NCBI RefSeq assembly: GCF_001556045.1
Contig: NZ_LSIC01000183.1
Location: 60,375-124,374, forward strand
DNA from: Bradyrhizobium sp. CCH5-F6
GTDB taxonomy: Bacteria > Pseudomonadota > Alphaproteobacteria > Rhizobiales > Xanthobacteraceae
Direction of reading: 5' to 3'
Length of the DNA stretch: 64,000 bases
Shown here piece by piece: positions 49,646 through 59,043 of the stretch. The notes beneath the pieces are model-generated. The model made no database searches. It had not been told where the DNA came from and saw nothing but the letters and a program-made list of their open reading frames with translations. Position 1 is the first letter of the stretch. Each line of letters starts with the position of its first letter. The position numbers and the translations under genes are program-made.

Positions 49646-50320
49646 TTAGGTTTGTGCGTCGGGCTTGTTGGACCCTATCCCGAGCGCCTCGCTCATTCTC
49701 ACCAGATCGGCCAGCGATTTCGCGCCCATTTTCCGCATGATCTGGCCGCGATAGATCTTCACGGTGATTTCCGCCAATCCGAGCTGGGCGGCCACTTGCT
49801 TGTTCATCAGGCCGGCCGTCACCAGGGACAATACGTCTCGCTCCCGCGGGGACAGTGACTCGAAGCGTGATCTCACGGTCGAGACCGTCTTGTTGAGGTC
49901 GCGGCGCTTGCGGTCTCTCTCGATCGCGGCCTGGACTGCATCCAGGATGTCCTGGTCGCGGACCGGCTTGGTCAAGAAGTCGATCGCGCCGCTCTTCATG
50001 GCCCTAACCGTCATGGGAATATCGCCGTAGCCGGTAATGAAGATGATAGGCGTGTGGATATTCGCCTTGGCAAGATCGGATTGAAGGTCAAGGCCGCTGG
50101 CTCCAGGAAGGCGGATGTCGAGCACGAGGCAACTGGGGACTTCCGGCGGCTTGGCGTGGAGGAGTTGTGGTGCCGAGCCGAATGCTTCGACCTTGAGGCC
50201 GACCGACTCGAATAGATTGGTGAGCGCACGGCGCATGGACGCGTCGTCGTCGACGATGAAGACAATTGGCTGATCGCCGTCCTCCTCCTGCGGCGGCGGC
50301 GGTTCCCCGGGCTCGGTCAC
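49646..50320 (-). CDS. FixJ-type response regulator (receiver plus LuxR HTH)
   Basis: A 224-residue transcription factor. The N-terminal receiver has [13 protein letters not shown], the phosphorylatable Asp in [13 protein letters not shown], and [27 protein letters not shown], which is very FixJ-like. The C-terminal LuxR helix-turn-helix has [23 protein letters not shown] and [14 protein letters not shown]. Its ATG overlaps the kinase stop by four bases (ATGA), so they are a cognate pair. It is unlikely to be FixJ itself because the kinase lacks a heme PAS that I can recognise. Confidence 0.93.
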   Translation of the reverse strand: MTEPGEPPPPQEEDGDQPIVFIVDDDASMRRALTNLFESVGLKVEAFGSAPQLLHAKPPEVPSCLVLDIRLPGASGLDLQSDLAKANIHTPIIFITGYGDIPMTVRAMKSGAIDFLTKPVRDQDILDAVQAAIERDRKRRDLNKTVSTVRSRFESLSPRERDVLSLVTAGLMNKQVAAQLGLAEITVKIYRGQIMRKMGAKSLADLVRMSEALGIGSNKPDAQT

Positions 50321-52302
50321 GAAATTTCCTCTCGATGGAGGGGCAAGGTGATCTGAAAAGTCGCGCCGTACTCCTGGTTGGGTGCAGCGAAAAGCCGTCC
50401 ACCATGCGCCTCGATGATGGATCGACAGATCGACAGCCCCATGCCCATGCCGGTGGACTTCGTGGTAAAGAACGGGGTGAACAGGCGGTCTATCGCCTCG
50501 TCACTGATGCCGACGCCGCAGTCGGAAACGCTCACCAACACCGCGCCATCGCCGCTCGCCGCTGAACGGATGGCCAATTCGCGCGGGCGATCATGGACGT
50601 TTTCCATGGCCTCGATCCCGTTCATGATCAGGTTGATCAGGACCTGTTGCAGTTGGATTCGATCGCCGAATGTTCTCGGCAGTGCCGACGACAGCTCCAT
50701 TCGGACCGACACGGCGTGGCTGGCCATCTCACGCTGAACGAGCGCCACCGACTCACGTACGACGACATTGGCGTCGAGCGGAGCCATGTCGATGTCGGAG
50801 CGCTTGGCGAGCGCTCGAACGCGACGGATCACGTCGCTGGCACGCGTGGCGTCCTCGATGATCCACTCGACGGAGCGGCCGGCCGCTTTGAGGTCGGGCG
50901 GACTGCGCTGCAGCCAGGCGAGGCAGGCGTCGGCGTTTGCGATCACAGCGGCGAGCGGCTGATTGATTTCGTGGGCAATGGAAGCGGTCAGCTCACCCAG
51001 AGTCGTGACACGCGTCACATGGGCGAGCTCGGCCTGGGCCTTGCGCAGTGCGTCTTCGGCCTGATTGGCCCGGATGGCCGCGGTTACGTCTGTGCAGACG
51101 CCACGATAGCCCAGAAAAGTGCCGTCGGTGTCGAAGAACGGCTTGCCGCTGGTCCGGACGTAGATTGGTTGCCCGCTGCGATCCTTGCTGCGATACACTA
51201 GGTCGCGGAAGGGGACGTGGGCATCGAGCGCCGCCCGGTGCTGTTGCCATTTCTCGGGTTCGAGATCGGCATCAGGAGCGATATCCCAACGCGTGAGTCC
51301 GATCAGGCCGGCGGGGGCGGTGATGGTATCGGAGTGTTCCAATACTTGGGTCACGCGATGGTCTGGCCCTGTTTCCCAGAACCAGTCAGAGGCGGTTTCA
51401 GCATAGTCGCGGAAGCGCTGCTCGCTCGCACGCAGTCTGCGCTCTGCCTCTTTGGTCGCCGTGATGTCGGTCACCGATCCCACGAACTCCACGCACCCGT
51501 TTGAATCTCGCATCGCGCGGGCCACCGCTCGGACGTACTTGATGGAACCGTCGGGCATCACGAGCCGGTATTCGTGATCGTAATCCTTTCCCTCTCGCGC
51601 GGCCCGAGCCGTTGTCTGTTGCACCGCGATCCGGTCGTCCGGATGGATGCGCTGGAGCATGAACGGGATCTTCGGCCTGGTTCCCTCGTCGCACTGGAAG
51701 ATGCGATAGGTCTCCTTGGACCAGGTGATCTCGCGGGTTGCGGCCTTCCATCCGAAACTGCCGGTGTGGCTCAGTTCCTGCGCCTGGGCGAGATAAGCCT
51801 CGCTCTGTCGCAGCGCGTTCTCGGCTTCCTTGCGCTCGGTGATGTTCTCGCAGGCGACCAGGACGATTGGTCCGCCATCGCCTCGCAGCATGGTCTTGGC
51901 ATTCTCGCGCACCCACAGCACCGAGCCGTCCTTGCGTATCTTCCGGATCTCCCAGGTGTGGGACTGATCGACGGTCTCGAGGCACAGCGTGACACACGCG
52001 CGGACGAAGTCGCGATCCTCCTCAAAGAAGACATCCAGCACCGATCGGCCGATCAGCTCCGCGGCGGCATAGCCCAGTTGCTCGGCGCCGAACGTGTTCA
52101 CGTTGATCACGGTTCCGGCTGGATCGACCATGAAGTACATGACCGGGGTGTGCTCGAAGACTTGCTGCCACTGCTTGACAGCCTCGAGCAAGTCGTCGCC
52201 ATCGGGCTCTTTGCGCGGCTTGGCGGCGACGGTTTGCCTTACGCAGCCGGCGAGGAATTGCGCGGCTGACTTCCCGAATGTCGCTGCTCGGCCCGGCTTC
52301 AT
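50317..52302 (-). CDS. Multi-PAS sensor histidine kinase
   Basis: A 661-residue cytoplasmic kinase with no membrane segment. Three PAS/PAC units are visible: about 45-160 ([28 protein letters not shown]), 170-290 ([24 protein letters not shown]) and 295-415 ([14 protein letters not shown]). The H-box [14 protein letters not shown] lies near 445, followed by the N-box [18 protein letters not shown] and [15 protein letters not shown] of the FixL/DctB-type HPK4 group. The ATG at 52302 has GGGAG about 8 bases upstream; an upstream TTG/CTG extension lacks support. It is translationally coupled to the FixJ-like regulator. The signal is unknown. Confidence 0.92.
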   Translation of the reverse strand: MKPGRAATFGKSAAQFLAGCVRQTVAAKPRKEPDGDDLLEAVKQWQQVFEHTPVMYFMVDPAGTVINVNTFGAEQLGYAAAELIGRSVLDVFFEEDRDFVRACVTLCLETVDQSHTWEIRKIRKDGSVLWVRENAKTMLRGDGGPIVLVACENITERKEAENALRQSEAYLAQAQELSHTGSFGWKAATREITWSKETYRIFQCDEGTRPKIPFMLQRIHPDDRIAVQQTTARAAREGKDYDHEYRLVMPDGSIKYVRAVARAMRDSNGCVEFVGSVTDITATKEAERRLRASEQRFRDYAETASDWFWETGPDHRVTQVLEHSDTITAPAGLIGLTRWDIAPDADLEPEKWQQHRAALDAHVPFRDLVYRSKDRSGQPIYVRTSGKPFFDTDGTFLGYRGVCTDVTAAIRANQAEDALRKAQAELAHVTRVTTLGELTASIAHEINQPLAAVIANADACLAWLQRSPPDLKAAGRSVEWIIEDATRASDVIRRVRALAKRSDIDMAPLDANVVVRESVALVQREMASHAVSVRMELSSALPRTFGDRIQLQQVLINLIMNGIEAMENVHDRPRELAIRSAASGDGAVLVSVSDCGVGISDEAIDRLFTPFFTTKSTGMGMGLSICRSIIEAHGGRLFAAPNQEYGATFQITLPLHREEIS

Positions 52303-52754
52303 CGCAGACGCTCCCGGCGCTCTCTGCGTAAATCCGAGTAGAGCACGTTGCAGCGAGACGAGCAATTCCCGCCAAAGTACGCCATGCCGGCAAGAGTTTC
52401 ACGGTGACCGTGCGGCCGGAGCATCGTGCGCCGTCTCGTTGCACGTGAGCCGGCGGGGGAGCCCCGGGCGAGTACGGACAAACCTAGGTATAGCTCCTCC
52501 ATTCCTAGTCATATCGGTCACTTACCTCCGTACAATTGAGCGTCTCGTGCCCTGGGGCATAGCCTCATGACCTATCGGGAGTGTTGCAGCCAATCGCATC
52601 GAGCGCACGAGAACCGGTCTGAAGCTTGCGGCGGCGGCGTCTTGCCGGCAGGCAAAGACCAGGGACGATGCCGCTGCAATTTGCGGCAATCCACGACCCG
52701 CATGAGGTCGAAGGAAACGAACGGGCAAAGCGCGAACAAGAGGGGAAGGCGACA
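52303..52754. other. Intergenic stretch between kinase and Cys-rich gene
   Basis: About 450 bases, presumably promoters for the divergent kinase and the cysteine-rich cluster. A 65-codon frame at 52567-52764 contains several Cys but no clear ribosome site and unusual composition, so it is not called. No palindrome of note was found. Confidence 0.4.
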
Positions 52755-52964
52755 ATGTGCGTGACATCGGTGCTTCCTGAGCGCGACCGATCCGAGTCCG
52801 AATGTTGCTCTTCAGTCAATGGCTGTGCGGTGTGTGGCGGCAAGTTTGGTCTGATCCGCTACTACTCCTGGCGCACCGCGCTCTGCTCCAAAAAGTGTGT
52901 CGATCGCTTCCGCACACGCCGCGAGCGCGATCATCGGTGGTTGTTTCGGGTTCAGGCCGCGTGA
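52755..52964 (+). CDS. Small Cys-rich zinc-finger-like protein
   Basis: A 69-residue protein starting MCVTSVLPERDRSESE, with GAAGG about 7 bases before the ATG. It carries C-x2-C-x16-C-x3-C (CAVCGGKF to LCSKKC), then a basic tail FRTRRERDHRW. The pattern resembles treble-clef/FCS zinc fingers and recurs in the two genes at 53405 and 53590. It is soluble and basic, so nucleic acid or protein binding is possible. Family not recognised. Confidence 0.6.
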   Translation: MCVTSVLPERDRSESECCSSVNGCAVCGGKFGLIRYYSWRTALCSKKCVDRFRTRRERDHRWLFRVQAA

Positions 52965-53015
52965 GGCCGAATTAGAGAGCTGACATCGTCCGAGGGTCTG
53001 ATCCGGGAGCTTACG

Positions 53016-53408
53016 TTGAACCGTTCATGCAAGCTGTTGTGCTCGATGGTTCTCCTCGGCTCCACTGCGACGGTCCGGGCACAGGAGACGGGACACGATG
53101 CCGTACATCGCCGGCACCCACCCCAGGACCAGGCGCTGCACGAGAAATTCTATTCGACCTGGCACATGCCGGATAATCCGAGCGTCAGTTGTTGCAACAG
53201 TTCTGACTGCTATCCGACCGACATCAAATACATCGACGACCAGATCTATGCGCGGCGCAGGGAGGATGGGAGATACATTCTGATCCCGCCGCAAAAGGTG
53301 GAGCGAAACAGGGATAATCCGGACGGCCGAAACCATCTTTGCGCTCCGCCGCCCGCACTGTCACCGTTGGATAGCGTCTACTGCTTCGCTTTGGGAGGTG
53401 CCACATGA
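53016..53408 (+). CDS. Secreted Cys-containing hypothetical protein
   Basis: A 130-residue protein from a TTG start with GGGAG 8 bases upstream. The N terminus is a signal peptide (CKLLCSMVLLGSTATVRAQ, cleavage after ARA-like VRA). The mature part has HEKFYSTWHMPDN, then SVSCCNSSDCYPTDIKY, and a C-terminal LCAPPPALSPLDSVYCFALGG. Five Cys in the exported part suggest disulfides. The function is unknown; I associate the CC..DC pattern with exported bradyrhizobial proteins of no known role. Its stop overlaps the next start (ATGA). Confidence 0.7.
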   Translation: MNRSCKLLCSMVLLGSTATVRAQETGHDAVHRRHPPQDQALHEKFYSTWHMPDNPSVSCCNSSDCYPTDIKYIDDQIYARRREDGRYILIPPQKVERNRDNPDGRNHLCAPPPALSPLDSVYCFALGGAT

Positions 53409-53593
53409 GATTTGCGTTCGTGCTGGTGAACGACCGGACCCCGTTCCGGCAGGCCTTGTGCATGCAGTGCTGCGAGTCGATCAGCGGCAGCTATCTCCGC
53501 GAGATCGCTACCCGTCTGCCTTACTGTGATCATCAGTGCTACGCGCTGTTCTGCGAGGCGCTTGCGAAAGATCGCATGAGGGCGGCTTCATGA
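53405..53593 (+). CDS. Small Cys-rich zinc-finger-like protein
   Basis: A 62-residue protein, MRFAFVLVNDRTPFRQALCMQCCESI, with C-x2-C-x18-C-x3-C (CMQC to YCDHQC) and a further Cys after it. It overlaps the secreted-protein gene by ATGA and the following gene by ATGA, so all three are translationally coupled. The N-terminal VNDRTPFRQ phrase and the YCDHxCY motif match its downstream neighbour, which indicates duplication. Confidence 0.7.
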   Translation: MRFAFVLVNDRTPFRQALCMQCCESISGSYLREIATRLPYCDHQCYALFCEALAKDRMRAAS

Positions 53594-53952
53594 AATTCAT
53601 CGTGGTCAATCACGAGCCCCCGTTGTGCGCGGCCACGTGCAGCGCCTGCTCGCGGTCGATCCGGTCCGGCTATGTCCGGCATGTGCGGACGCAGCGCCGC
53701 TACTGTGACTACGACTGCTACCGGCGCGGTGAACTCGCGACGCTGCTGATGCAATGGTCGGCCCCTGGGCGCAACGAGCCGGCCTTCGGGAACGTCGAGA
53801 TTGCCGCTCGCAACGCGATCGAGATGTTTGCGGTCCTGAGCGCCGTCTTCTGCTGGAGCTGCACGATCCACGCCTGGACCTTCGCAAGAACCTTGACCGG
53901 CGCATATTTGGACGGTCGCGATCCGATCACGATGGAAGGAGGTGACACCTAG
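53590..53952 (+). CDS. Cys-rich zinc-finger-like protein with C-terminal membrane segment
   Basis: A 120-residue protein beginning MKFIVVNHEPPLCAATCSACSRS. The finger is C-x2-C-x18-C-x3-C (CSAC to YCDYDC), paralogous to the preceding gene. Unlike that gene it continues to a hydrophobic segment near residues 78-98 (IEMFAVLSAVFCWSCTIHAW) that may span or touch the membrane. The ATG at 53590 overlaps the previous stop (ATGA); the open frame upstream is not used. Function unknown. Confidence 0.7.
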   Translation: MKFIVVNHEPPLCAATCSACSRSIRSGYVRHVRTQRRYCDYDCYRRGELATLLMQWSAPGRNEPAFGNVEIAARNAIEMFAVLSAVFCWSCTIHAWTFARTLTGAYLDGRDPITMEGGDT

Positions 53953-54027
53953 CTACGCGACGGCGCGCGCGTGGAAGCCGCAGCGACGCAACCTGGCAGG
54001 CGCCGTGTCCAGCCCCGGCGACGTCGC

Positions 54028-56217
54028 CTAGGGAGCGGGCGCTGCGGCCGCCACGGGTGCCGTTGCGCCGGCCTCCTGCGTGACGACGCGCTGGTCGCTC
54101 TTGCCGGCGACCATGCCGCTGTCCTCGAACCTCGTGCGGTAGACCAGCACGTTCTCGATCACGCGCTGGACGTAGTTGCGCGTCTCCGACAGCGGGATGC
54201 GCTCGACCCAGTCGACCGGATCGACATTGGGATCCCTGGGATCGCCGCGCTTCTGCACCCATTCGCGCACCCGGCCGCGCCCGGCATTGTAGCCGGCGAA
54301 GGTCATGATCTGGTTGCCGCGATATTCCGACAAGAGCGCGCTGAGCTCAGCTGCGCCCATCTGCGTGTTGTAGACGGGGTCGGAGACCATCCTGTCCCAG
54401 TCGTAGGTCAGGCCGAAGCGTTTGGCGGTGTCGCGGCCCGCTTCCGGCGTCACCTGCATCAGCCCGACCGCGTTGGCGTGAGACTTGTCGCGCTGGTCGA
54501 ACGAGCTTTCGGTGCGTGCCACCGAATAGATCACGCTGGTCTCGATCGCGGGCGCCACCTGCTTGTGCTCGGGAATCCCGATGGTCGGGAAGGCGTAATG
54601 GTCGAGCGAGAGCCCGCGCGCCAGCGCCGACTTGCCGATCGCCAGCATCACGCGCGCATCGTTGCGCCGTCCGGCGAGCTCGGCGAGCGCTTCGAGCGCC
54701 GGGACGTCGGCGCTCTCCTTGGCGAAGTCCTCGGCGTAGTAGAACACCATGTCGCGCTCGCCGATGCCGTAGAGCATGTCGGCCGCGCGCACGCGCTCGT
54801 CCGTGGGGGGCGTGCCGGCCGAGGCCAGCATGGGCGAGGGCGGACGCAGCTCGATCCCGTCGAGGCCGAGCTTGGCGCGGGCGAGCTGGCCGTAATAGGC
54901 GGTCGGATAGCGCGCCGCGGCCTTGTAGCTGATGCGCGCATCGGCCATGGCGCCCATGGCTTCGGCGGCGCGGCCGCGCCAGTAATGGGCCCGCGACAGC
55001 GCGATCGGATTGGCCGAGCCTTCGTCGATCGCGGCGAAATGCATCATCGCCGTCCTGGGATCGTCGAGAAAGCGCAGCGCGATCCAGCCGCACATGAAGT
55101 GGTAGTCGACGCGATAGACTTCCTTCTCCGGCACCGCGGCCGTGCGCACCACGTCATAGGCGGTCGTGGACTTGCCCTGATCGAGCAGCTTGCGCGCGAG
55201 CATGCGGCGCTCGCGCCACCAGGCATCGGTGTCCTGGGCGGCCATCATCTCGGGCGCGGCGGCCAGGATCACTTCGGCGGCGTCGTCGATGCGGTCGTTC
55301 TGAAGATGCCACTGGGCGCGGCACAGCACATAGCCGAGATCGCGTCGCGCTTCGGCCGAAACGTCCTCCAGATGATCCTTGGCCTTGCTCGACTTGCCGG
55401 TGACGGCGGCGCAGGCCTTCACGATCGCGAGCGCGTCCTCGCCGAGACGCTTGGCCGCGCGTCTTGCACCTTCATAGTCCTTGGCGCCAAGGCGCTTGTC
55501 CATGCGCGCGCGGTGATCCTCGGCCGTCAGGAGATCGCGGAACACCGTGTAGGAATCTTCTTCGCTCCGCTCGGACAGTTCCTCCGCGCGCCAGGTCTCG
55601 CGCATGAGGCGCGCTGCCGTGTCGGCTTCCCCTTCAGTGAGCAGCACGCGGGCCAGCGCGAACTTGCCCTTGGCGCTGATCGGCCGGTCCATTGTGAACT
55701 TGTGCACGGTTGCCGCGTCGCTCTTCTCCTGCCAGAGCCGCGCCTCGGCGCGGCGGCGGAGCAGCCCGCTGCTCGGCCAGTCCGGATTGGCGGCGAGGAA
55801 GGCGGCGTAGCGCTTGAAATTCGCCGTGCTCTCCGAATGGCGCAGCATGAACCAGTCGGCGAGCTTCTGTCCGGCGGGGTCAGTGATGCGGTCGCGCGCG
55901 GCGCTGGCCTCGTCCGTCTTGCCCTTGCGCGCGAGGTCGATCGCATCCTTCAGCGCGGCGAGATCGCCGGTCAGGGGCGGCGGTGCCGGCTTGTCCGAGG
56001 GCGCGTCGACCGTCTTCCTCGACTTGCGCTTGGCCTCGGCATGCTTGCCGTGCCGAGCTTTGCCGGCCGCAGCATGGCGGTGCTTGCCGGCTTTTGCCTC
56101 ATGCGTCTTCTTCGGCGCAGACGATTTGTGGCTGCCCTTCGCCGCAAGCTCGGTGGGAAGGAAGGCGATCGCCGCCATGGCAACGACACATGCGAGCGAG
56201 CGTAGGCACTGGTTCAT
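54028..56217 (-). CDS. Soluble lytic murein transglycosylase (SLT family)
   Basis: A 729-residue periplasmic enzyme that cleaves peptidoglycan glycan strands to anhydromuropeptides. A signal peptide (MNQCLRSLACVVAMAAIAF...ELAAKG) is followed by a Lys/His/Ala-rich linker to about residue 80. A superhelical TPR-like U-domain runs to about 550. The C-terminal SLT domain has the catalytic Glu in SVARTESSFD, NAVGLMQVTPEAG, and FAGYNAGRGRVREW. The sequence ends with an Ala-rich tail. The gene stands alone, convergent with the Cys-rich cluster. Confidence 0.95.
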   Translation of the reverse strand: MNQCLRSLACVVAMAAIAFLPTELAAKGSHKSSAPKKTHEAKAGKHRHAAAGKARHGKHAEAKRKSRKTVDAPSDKPAPPPLTGDLAALKDAIDLARKGKTDEASAARDRITDPAGQKLADWFMLRHSESTANFKRYAAFLAANPDWPSSGLLRRRAEARLWQEKSDAATVHKFTMDRPISAKGKFALARVLLTEGEADTAARLMRETWRAEELSERSEEDSYTVFRDLLTAEDHRARMDKRLGAKDYEGARRAAKRLGEDALAIVKACAAVTGKSSKAKDHLEDVSAEARRDLGYVLCRAQWHLQNDRIDDAAEVILAAAPEMMAAQDTDAWWRERRMLARKLLDQGKSTTAYDVVRTAAVPEKEVYRVDYHFMCGWIALRFLDDPRTAMMHFAAIDEGSANPIALSRAHYWRGRAAEAMGAMADARISYKAAARYPTAYYGQLARAKLGLDGIELRPPSPMLASAGTPPTDERVRAADMLYGIGERDMVFYYAEDFAKESADVPALEALAELAGRRNDARVMLAIGKSALARGLSLDHYAFPTIGIPEHKQVAPAIETSVIYSVARTESSFDQRDKSHANAVGLMQVTPEAGRDTAKRFGLTYDWDRMVSDPVYNTQMGAAELSALLSEYRGNQIMTFAGYNAGRGRVREWVQKRGDPRDPNVDPVDWVERIPLSETRNYVQRVIENVLVYRTRFEDSGMVAGKSDQRVVTQEAGATAPVAAAAPAP

Positions 56218-56536
56218 TCGATGGTCCCCCCTGCGAAACCACTACAAACCAAGGTCCGCGTACGACATGCGGCTTGCGAATCAAGACACCGAACGATGCC
56301 GGGCATCGTGTCGTAGTCCTCACGCTGTCGCAACAATGCGGCAAAATACGGATGCGACGAGGGAACTTCCGCAAAGGAGAAAGGGGCAGGTCGTTTAACC
56401 TTTGTTAACGACGCGGTCCCCCGCGACGGTTGCGCTGGGTACAGGGCGCCACGAGGGCCAGATTGCGCGTGTTCCGGAAGCCTGTCCGGTGTATGGAGTT
56501 CCCTCGCTTCGTCCCTTTTCCTTTACCTTTGCACCT
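56218..56536. other. Divergent intergenic region before the cyclase
   Basis: About 320 bases between the transglycosylase and the nucleotide cyclase. It contains TTAA-N6-TTAA at 56395-56408, one base short of CtrA spacing, and no clear ribosome site just before the cyclase ATG. An in-frame TTG at 56402 could extend the cyclase, but the added residues look non-coding. Confidence 0.4.
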
Positions 56537-58273
56537 ATGCCAATTTTCAACCAGTCGATCCGGCACAAGATTGTCGGCATCGCCCTCGGATTGATCGTCC
56601 TGATGCTGGTCACCTCGATCCTGTCGATGGTGATGTCCAGCCAGGTCGGAATCCTGCTCGACGAGCTGACCAATCGTTACATCCCGGCCTACAGCCACCT
56701 GGCGCGCGCCAACATACGCTCGCTGGAGCGGGGGCTGGCGCTGCGGCGGATGGTCATGACCAGGATGGAGTCACCGTCGGACGAGCAGGCCTATGCGGCG
56801 CGCCTTCGCGACTTCGAGGAAACGGATCGCAAGATCGAGGACGAGGCGGAGGCCGCGCGCAAGCTGATCAACGCGATCATCGACGATCCCAGGACGTTTT
56901 CCGACAACGCCGCGCTGGGGCGGATCGATATTCGCATCGAGACCGCCGTCACCGAGCTGCGCCGCGATCTGGCCGAGCACCATGCGAAGCTCCTCAAGCA
57001 GATCGACGCCAAACAGATGACCGAGGCCCGCGGCACGCTGGAACACATCGACGTGCTGCGCGACCATTTCAACCAGAAGGTCGATGCGATCCGCGCCGAC
57101 ATGCTGGCGCAGGTCTTCTTCTCCACCGCCCAGGTGATCAGCCGCCAGCATCAGGCGATCATCGTTTCGGGTGTCGTGACATTGCTCGCAGCGATCGTCG
57201 GATTTGCCTTTGCGCTGTTGGTGTCCAGCGGCATCACGCGGCCGGTTCGGCTGCTGCTGGCCGGGACCCGCGAGGTCGAGGCGGGCCGGTTCGACAAGCC
57301 CATCGCCGTCTCGACGCAGGACGAGATCGGCGAGCTCGCCGCGGCCTTCAACCGCATGATCGAGCAGTTGCGGCACAATGAGCGCATCCGGGAGACCTTT
57401 GGCCGCTACATCGATCCCAAGGTGGTGCAGGGGCTGATCGAGCGGCCGGAGGTCGCAATCGACGGCGAGCGCCGGGTCATGACCATCATGTTCTGCGACA
57501 TGAGCGGCTTCACCTCGATGAGCGAGGGCATGACCCCGCGCGGCCTCGTCAAGGTGATGAATCACTATTTCACAGTGATGTCCGGCCCCATCAGGAGCAA
57601 TCGCGGCGTCATCGACAAATACATCGGCGACGCCATCATGTCCTATTGGGGACCGCCCTTCATTGAAGAGGACGAGCAGGCGCTGCTCGCCGGACTTGCC
57701 GCCATCGAGATGGCCGACCAGGTGCCCGCGCTGCAGAAGCAGCTGCCGGATCTGCTCGGCATCCGCGCCATGCCGGCGCCGTGCGATCTGCGCATCGGCA
57801 TCGCCACCGGCGAGGTCCTGACCGGCAGCATCGGCTCCGAGCTGATGATGAGCTTCACCGTGATGGGCGACGCCGTGAACCTCGCCTCGCGGCTGGAGAC
57901 CGCCAACAAGGTCTACGGCACCCGCATCCTGATCTCGCAGGCGACGGCGGACGCGATCGGCGCACGTCTCGAGTTGCGCGAGATCGACCGCATCGCGGTC
58001 GCGGGCCAGAGCGCGCCCCAGGCCGTCTTCGAGGTGATGGCCAGGGCCGGCGCACTCACCGATGCGCAAGTGAGCCTGCGCACGCACTATGCCGAAGCTC
58101 TCGGCGCCTATCGTGCCCGGCGCTTCGACGACGCCCGCGCCGCCTTCAACGCGGCGCTCGAGGCGGTCCCTGGCGACGGTCCCTCGCGCACGCTGCTCGG
58201 CCGCATCGCGCAGTTCGAAGCCAATCCGCCGGACGCCGCATGGGATGGCGTCTGGCGACTGGAGCAGAAATAG
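56537..58273 (+). CDS. Membrane class III adenylate/guanylate cyclase with HAMP domain
   Basis: A 578-residue sensor cyclase. TM1 is near residues 9-33, a helical periplasmic domain runs to about 200, and TM2 is near 207-233. A HAMP domain follows (SSGITRPVRLLLAGTREVEAGRFDKPI). The catalytic domain (about 330-520) has metal-binding Asp residues in IMFCDMSGFTSMS and DKYIGDAIMSYWG, and VLTGSIGSELMMSFTVMGDAVNLASRLE. A C-terminal TPR-like helix pair with LGAYRARRFDDARAAFNAALEAVPGDG is typical of rhizobial cyclases. The ATG at 56537 starts the MPIFNQSIRHKIVGIALG membrane anchor. Product probably cAMP. Confidence 0.92.
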   Translation: MPIFNQSIRHKIVGIALGLIVLMLVTSILSMVMSSQVGILLDELTNRYIPAYSHLARANIRSLERGLALRRMVMTRMESPSDEQAYAARLRDFEETDRKIEDEAEAARKLINAIIDDPRTFSDNAALGRIDIRIETAVTELRRDLAEHHAKLLKQIDAKQMTEARGTLEHIDVLRDHFNQKVDAIRADMLAQVFFSTAQVISRQHQAIIVSGVVTLLAAIVGFAFALLVSSGITRPVRLLLAGTREVEAGRFDKPIAVSTQDEIGELAAAFNRMIEQLRHNERIRETFGRYIDPKVVQGLIERPEVAIDGERRVMTIMFCDMSGFTSMSEGMTPRGLVKVMNHYFTVMSGPIRSNRGVIDKYIGDAIMSYWGPPFIEEDEQALLAGLAAIEMADQVPALQKQLPDLLGIRAMPAPCDLRIGIATGEVLTGSIGSELMMSFTVMGDAVNLASRLETANKVYGTRILISQATADAIGARLELREIDRIAVAGQSAPQAVFEVMARAGALTDAQVSLRTHYAEALGAYRARRFDDARAAFNAALEAVPGDGPSRTLLGRIAQFEANPPDAAWDGVWRLEQK

Positions 58274-58394
58274 CCATACGCGCCGTCCGGCATGCCGGCT
58301 GGAAAAAACGATACTACCCCATAACGATGTTCGCCGTGACCTATTTCCCGGGCTTAGGTTTGACGTTCCTGAGGCGCCTGATGGGGACACGCCG

Positions 58395-58571
58395 ATGACA
58401 CATCTCGAGGACAGGCTGGAACGGTTCGAGACTCTCACCGCCGAATGCGAGCTGATTGCCAAGCTCGCCACCGACAGCACCAAGCGCGAGTTCTATCTGA
58501 AGCTCGGCGAACAGTACCGTCAGCTGGCAACGGATATGCGGCAGGCGATCGCGACCATGGCTGCGGCCTGA
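58395..58571 (+). CDS. Small helical protein (58 residues)
   Basis: A compact frame encoding an amphipathic helix pair: DRLERFETLTAECELIAKLATD, then TKREFYLKLGEQYRQLATDMRQAI. The ATG at 58395 has GGGGAC about 8 bases upstream. It is probably cytoplasmic and self-associating. It follows the cyclase by about 120 bases on the same strand. No known family recognised. Confidence 0.6.
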   Translation: MTHLEDRLERFETLTAECELIAKLATDSTKREFYLKLGEQYRQLATDMRQAIATMAAA

Positions 58572-58725
58572 ACGCGGCTGCAATCCGTTCTTAATATTTG
58601 GCGCGCATTCTCGAAGCATGCGAGCGTCGCCGATCGGCGATGGCTCGTGGTGGGAAGGCAGGGGTTCGTTGTGCAATGCAGCGTGCCTTGCGAGTGTCAT
58701 TTGCCATGCTTGACAGGGCAATCCC

Positions 58726-58938
58726 ATGCGCCTCGTTGCAGTGATCATATTCGCGCTCATGACTGCGGCCTGCGATAAGGAGCAGGACATCACCGGCTCG
58801 ACGACGCCGACCTGTCCGATGCGCAACTACAGCTACAATCCACGCGACATCAACCAGTGCGTCAACGCCTGCAGGGTGTGCGACCGCGGCACCACGGTGA
58901 CCTGCACGACCTCCTGCACCCTCAAGGGCGCTCGCTGA
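58726..58938 (+). CDS. Small Cys-rich lipoprotein
   Basis: A 70-residue protein with a lipoprotein signal (MRLVAVIIFALMTAACDKE, lipobox LMTAAC, Asp at +2 after Cys). The mature part of about 54 residues has six further Cys (TCPMRNY, NQCVNACRVCDRG, VTCTTSCTLKG), likely in three disulfides. The Asp at +2 would favour inner-membrane retention by the E. coli rule, which may not hold here. Function unknown. Confidence 0.7.
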   Translation: MRLVAVIIFALMTAACDKEQDITGSTTPTCPMRNYSYNPRDINQCVNACRVCDRGTTVTCTTSCTLKGAR

Positions 58939-59043
58939 GCGGACCGCCTTCCGACTTGCAGGGATCGCAACCGCGCCATCCCCGGCCGCCATCGTCCCCG
59001 CCGTCTCGACCTGATAGGGTCGATCGGAGCCAGGGGGATATCA

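Noticed and set aside
52567..52764. 65-codon frame with several Cys upstream of the Cys-rich cluster
   Set aside because: No ribosome site, Arg/Ser/Gln-rich composition, and it overlaps the better supported start at 52755.
56395..56408. TTAA-N6-TTAA upstream of the cyclase as a CtrA site
   Set aside because: The spacer is six bases, not seven, and the site lies about 130 bases from the start.
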